NCBI GenBank assembly: GCA_963971405.1
Contig: OZ020487.1
Span: 44,365,039-44,429,038, forward strand
From: Psococerastis gibbosa
Lineage: Eukaryota > Arthropoda > Insecta > Psocodea > Psocidae
Reading direction: 5' to 3'
DNA: 64,000 nt
Positions within the stretch are counted from its first letter, which is position 1, and every line of letters starts with the position of its first letter. The notes under the pieces were generated by a model, which saw only the letters and a program-made list of their open reading frames with translations, made no database searches and was not told the DNA's origin. A program made the translations under genes and the position numbers. Positions 63,331 to 64,000 of the stretch are shown here, one piece after another.

Positions 63331-64000
63331 GGTAGGTAGATGAATCTCCCTAAAAAGGGTGAATAGACTGAGAATATAACTCCGAAGCGATGAGCGCTGA
63401 ACTGACCTTTTAAAGGGACCGCGGTGCGTCCTATTGAGAACCGCGAAAGGAGGGCCTTAAAAGGTTCTGCCTCAAGAGGACTATGTGACCCCGGCCAGAG
63501 CTAAAAGAAGAGAAAATTTGTTCTAGCACCATGAGAATAACTTATCCGAGAATAAGTGGAAATTATCCTAAATAGACCACTGTAAATCGACTAGCACAGT
63601 GATTCCCAAACTATTAATGTCGTGGTCCACTTTTAAAGAAACCAATTGTCCGTGGCCCGCTGCTCAGATTAAATGGAAAAATAAATCAACATCAAAATTA
63701 ATTGCTGCTTTTTTTAATGCGACCAAAGGGGGCTGCATTTCACTCACAAGTATTTTGCTGCTGGAACAAATATTTATAATAATAATAATAATAATAATAA
63801 ATAAACGTTTATTTACCTCGATCTAATGTTTATACAGTTTTTTATTAATAATGGTTGCGCTCCCTCGTACCGTGAGGCGTGTGAGGGTCACGCATTATCT
63901 TGGGCGGCTATTACACTGACAATCCTCAGTGTAATAGCCGCCCAATGTAATAAGTGGTAGGCTACAGTCTTACAAGCTTAAAATTACTTAAACATAGTTA
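63331..64000. other. End of window: AAT microsatellite and a perfect hairpin
   Basis: An AAT/ATA microsatellite is at about 63777-63800. At 63902-63943, GGGCGGCTATTACACTGA is followed after a six-base loop by its exact inverse. This is the end sequence of the TAT-flanked foldback at 1909-2044 without any body, so it may be a deletion derivative. No exon seen. Confidence 0.6.

Overview
This is animal nuclear DNA, AT-rich and full of introns. The spliceosomal introns, metazoan cell-cycle and signalling genes, dense SINE, LINE and foldback repeats, a THAP-type transposase and a negative-strand-virus-like nucleoprotein ORF suggest an invertebrate, most likely an arthropod. I cannot name the species.

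I support five host genes. CycB3 (cyclin B3, + strand, 4953-14096, seven coding exons, 540 aa) is complete. The mitochondrial ribosomal protein S12 gene (- strand, 18179-19203, two coding exons, 146 aa) is complete. DAP1 (death-associated protein 1 family, + strand, 20265-25481, three small exons) is complete in layout, but exon 1 is one base out of frame in a run of C. A C19orf47-type SAM-domain protein (- strand, 41270-53015, ten coding exons, 488 aa) is complete. It is transcribed away from a mixed-lineage kinase gene (+ strand, from 53592), of which only the first coding exon lies in the window. The last 9.5 kb is that kinase's intron. CycB3, DAP1 and C19orf47 were each reconstructed from exons whose splice phases all join.

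Between DAP1 and C19orf47, 28988-38401 reads as one 9.4-kb DNA transposon of the ISL2EU type (PIF/Harbinger/IS5 group). It has matching 12-bp ends, an AT on each side, a SWIM/YqaJ nuclease gene running inwards from the left, and a THAP + DDE transposase gene running inwards from the right. The transposase keeps all three candidate catalytic residues. Between the two genes sit younger insertions: two foldback elements, a head-to-head pair of Penelope-like ends, and an older repeat carrying a foldback of its own. Just beyond the right end is an uninterrupted, intronless 395-codon ORF (39274-40461) that looks like a virus nucleoprotein captured by the genome.

The rest is repeats. They include (a) a roughly 0.9-1.15 kb family with asymmetric inverted ends and T|T insertion, probably Helentron-derived, three copies of which fill the last CycB3 intron; (b) many foldback elements flanked by TTA, TAT or TTAA; (c) several tRNA-derived SINE families, one built as head-to-head divergent pairs; (d) decayed 3' ends of LINEs and Penelope-like elements; and (e) short tandem arrays. 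At 48255-49787 a SINE sits inside a Helentron-like element, which sits inside a foldback element, which sits inside a host intron.
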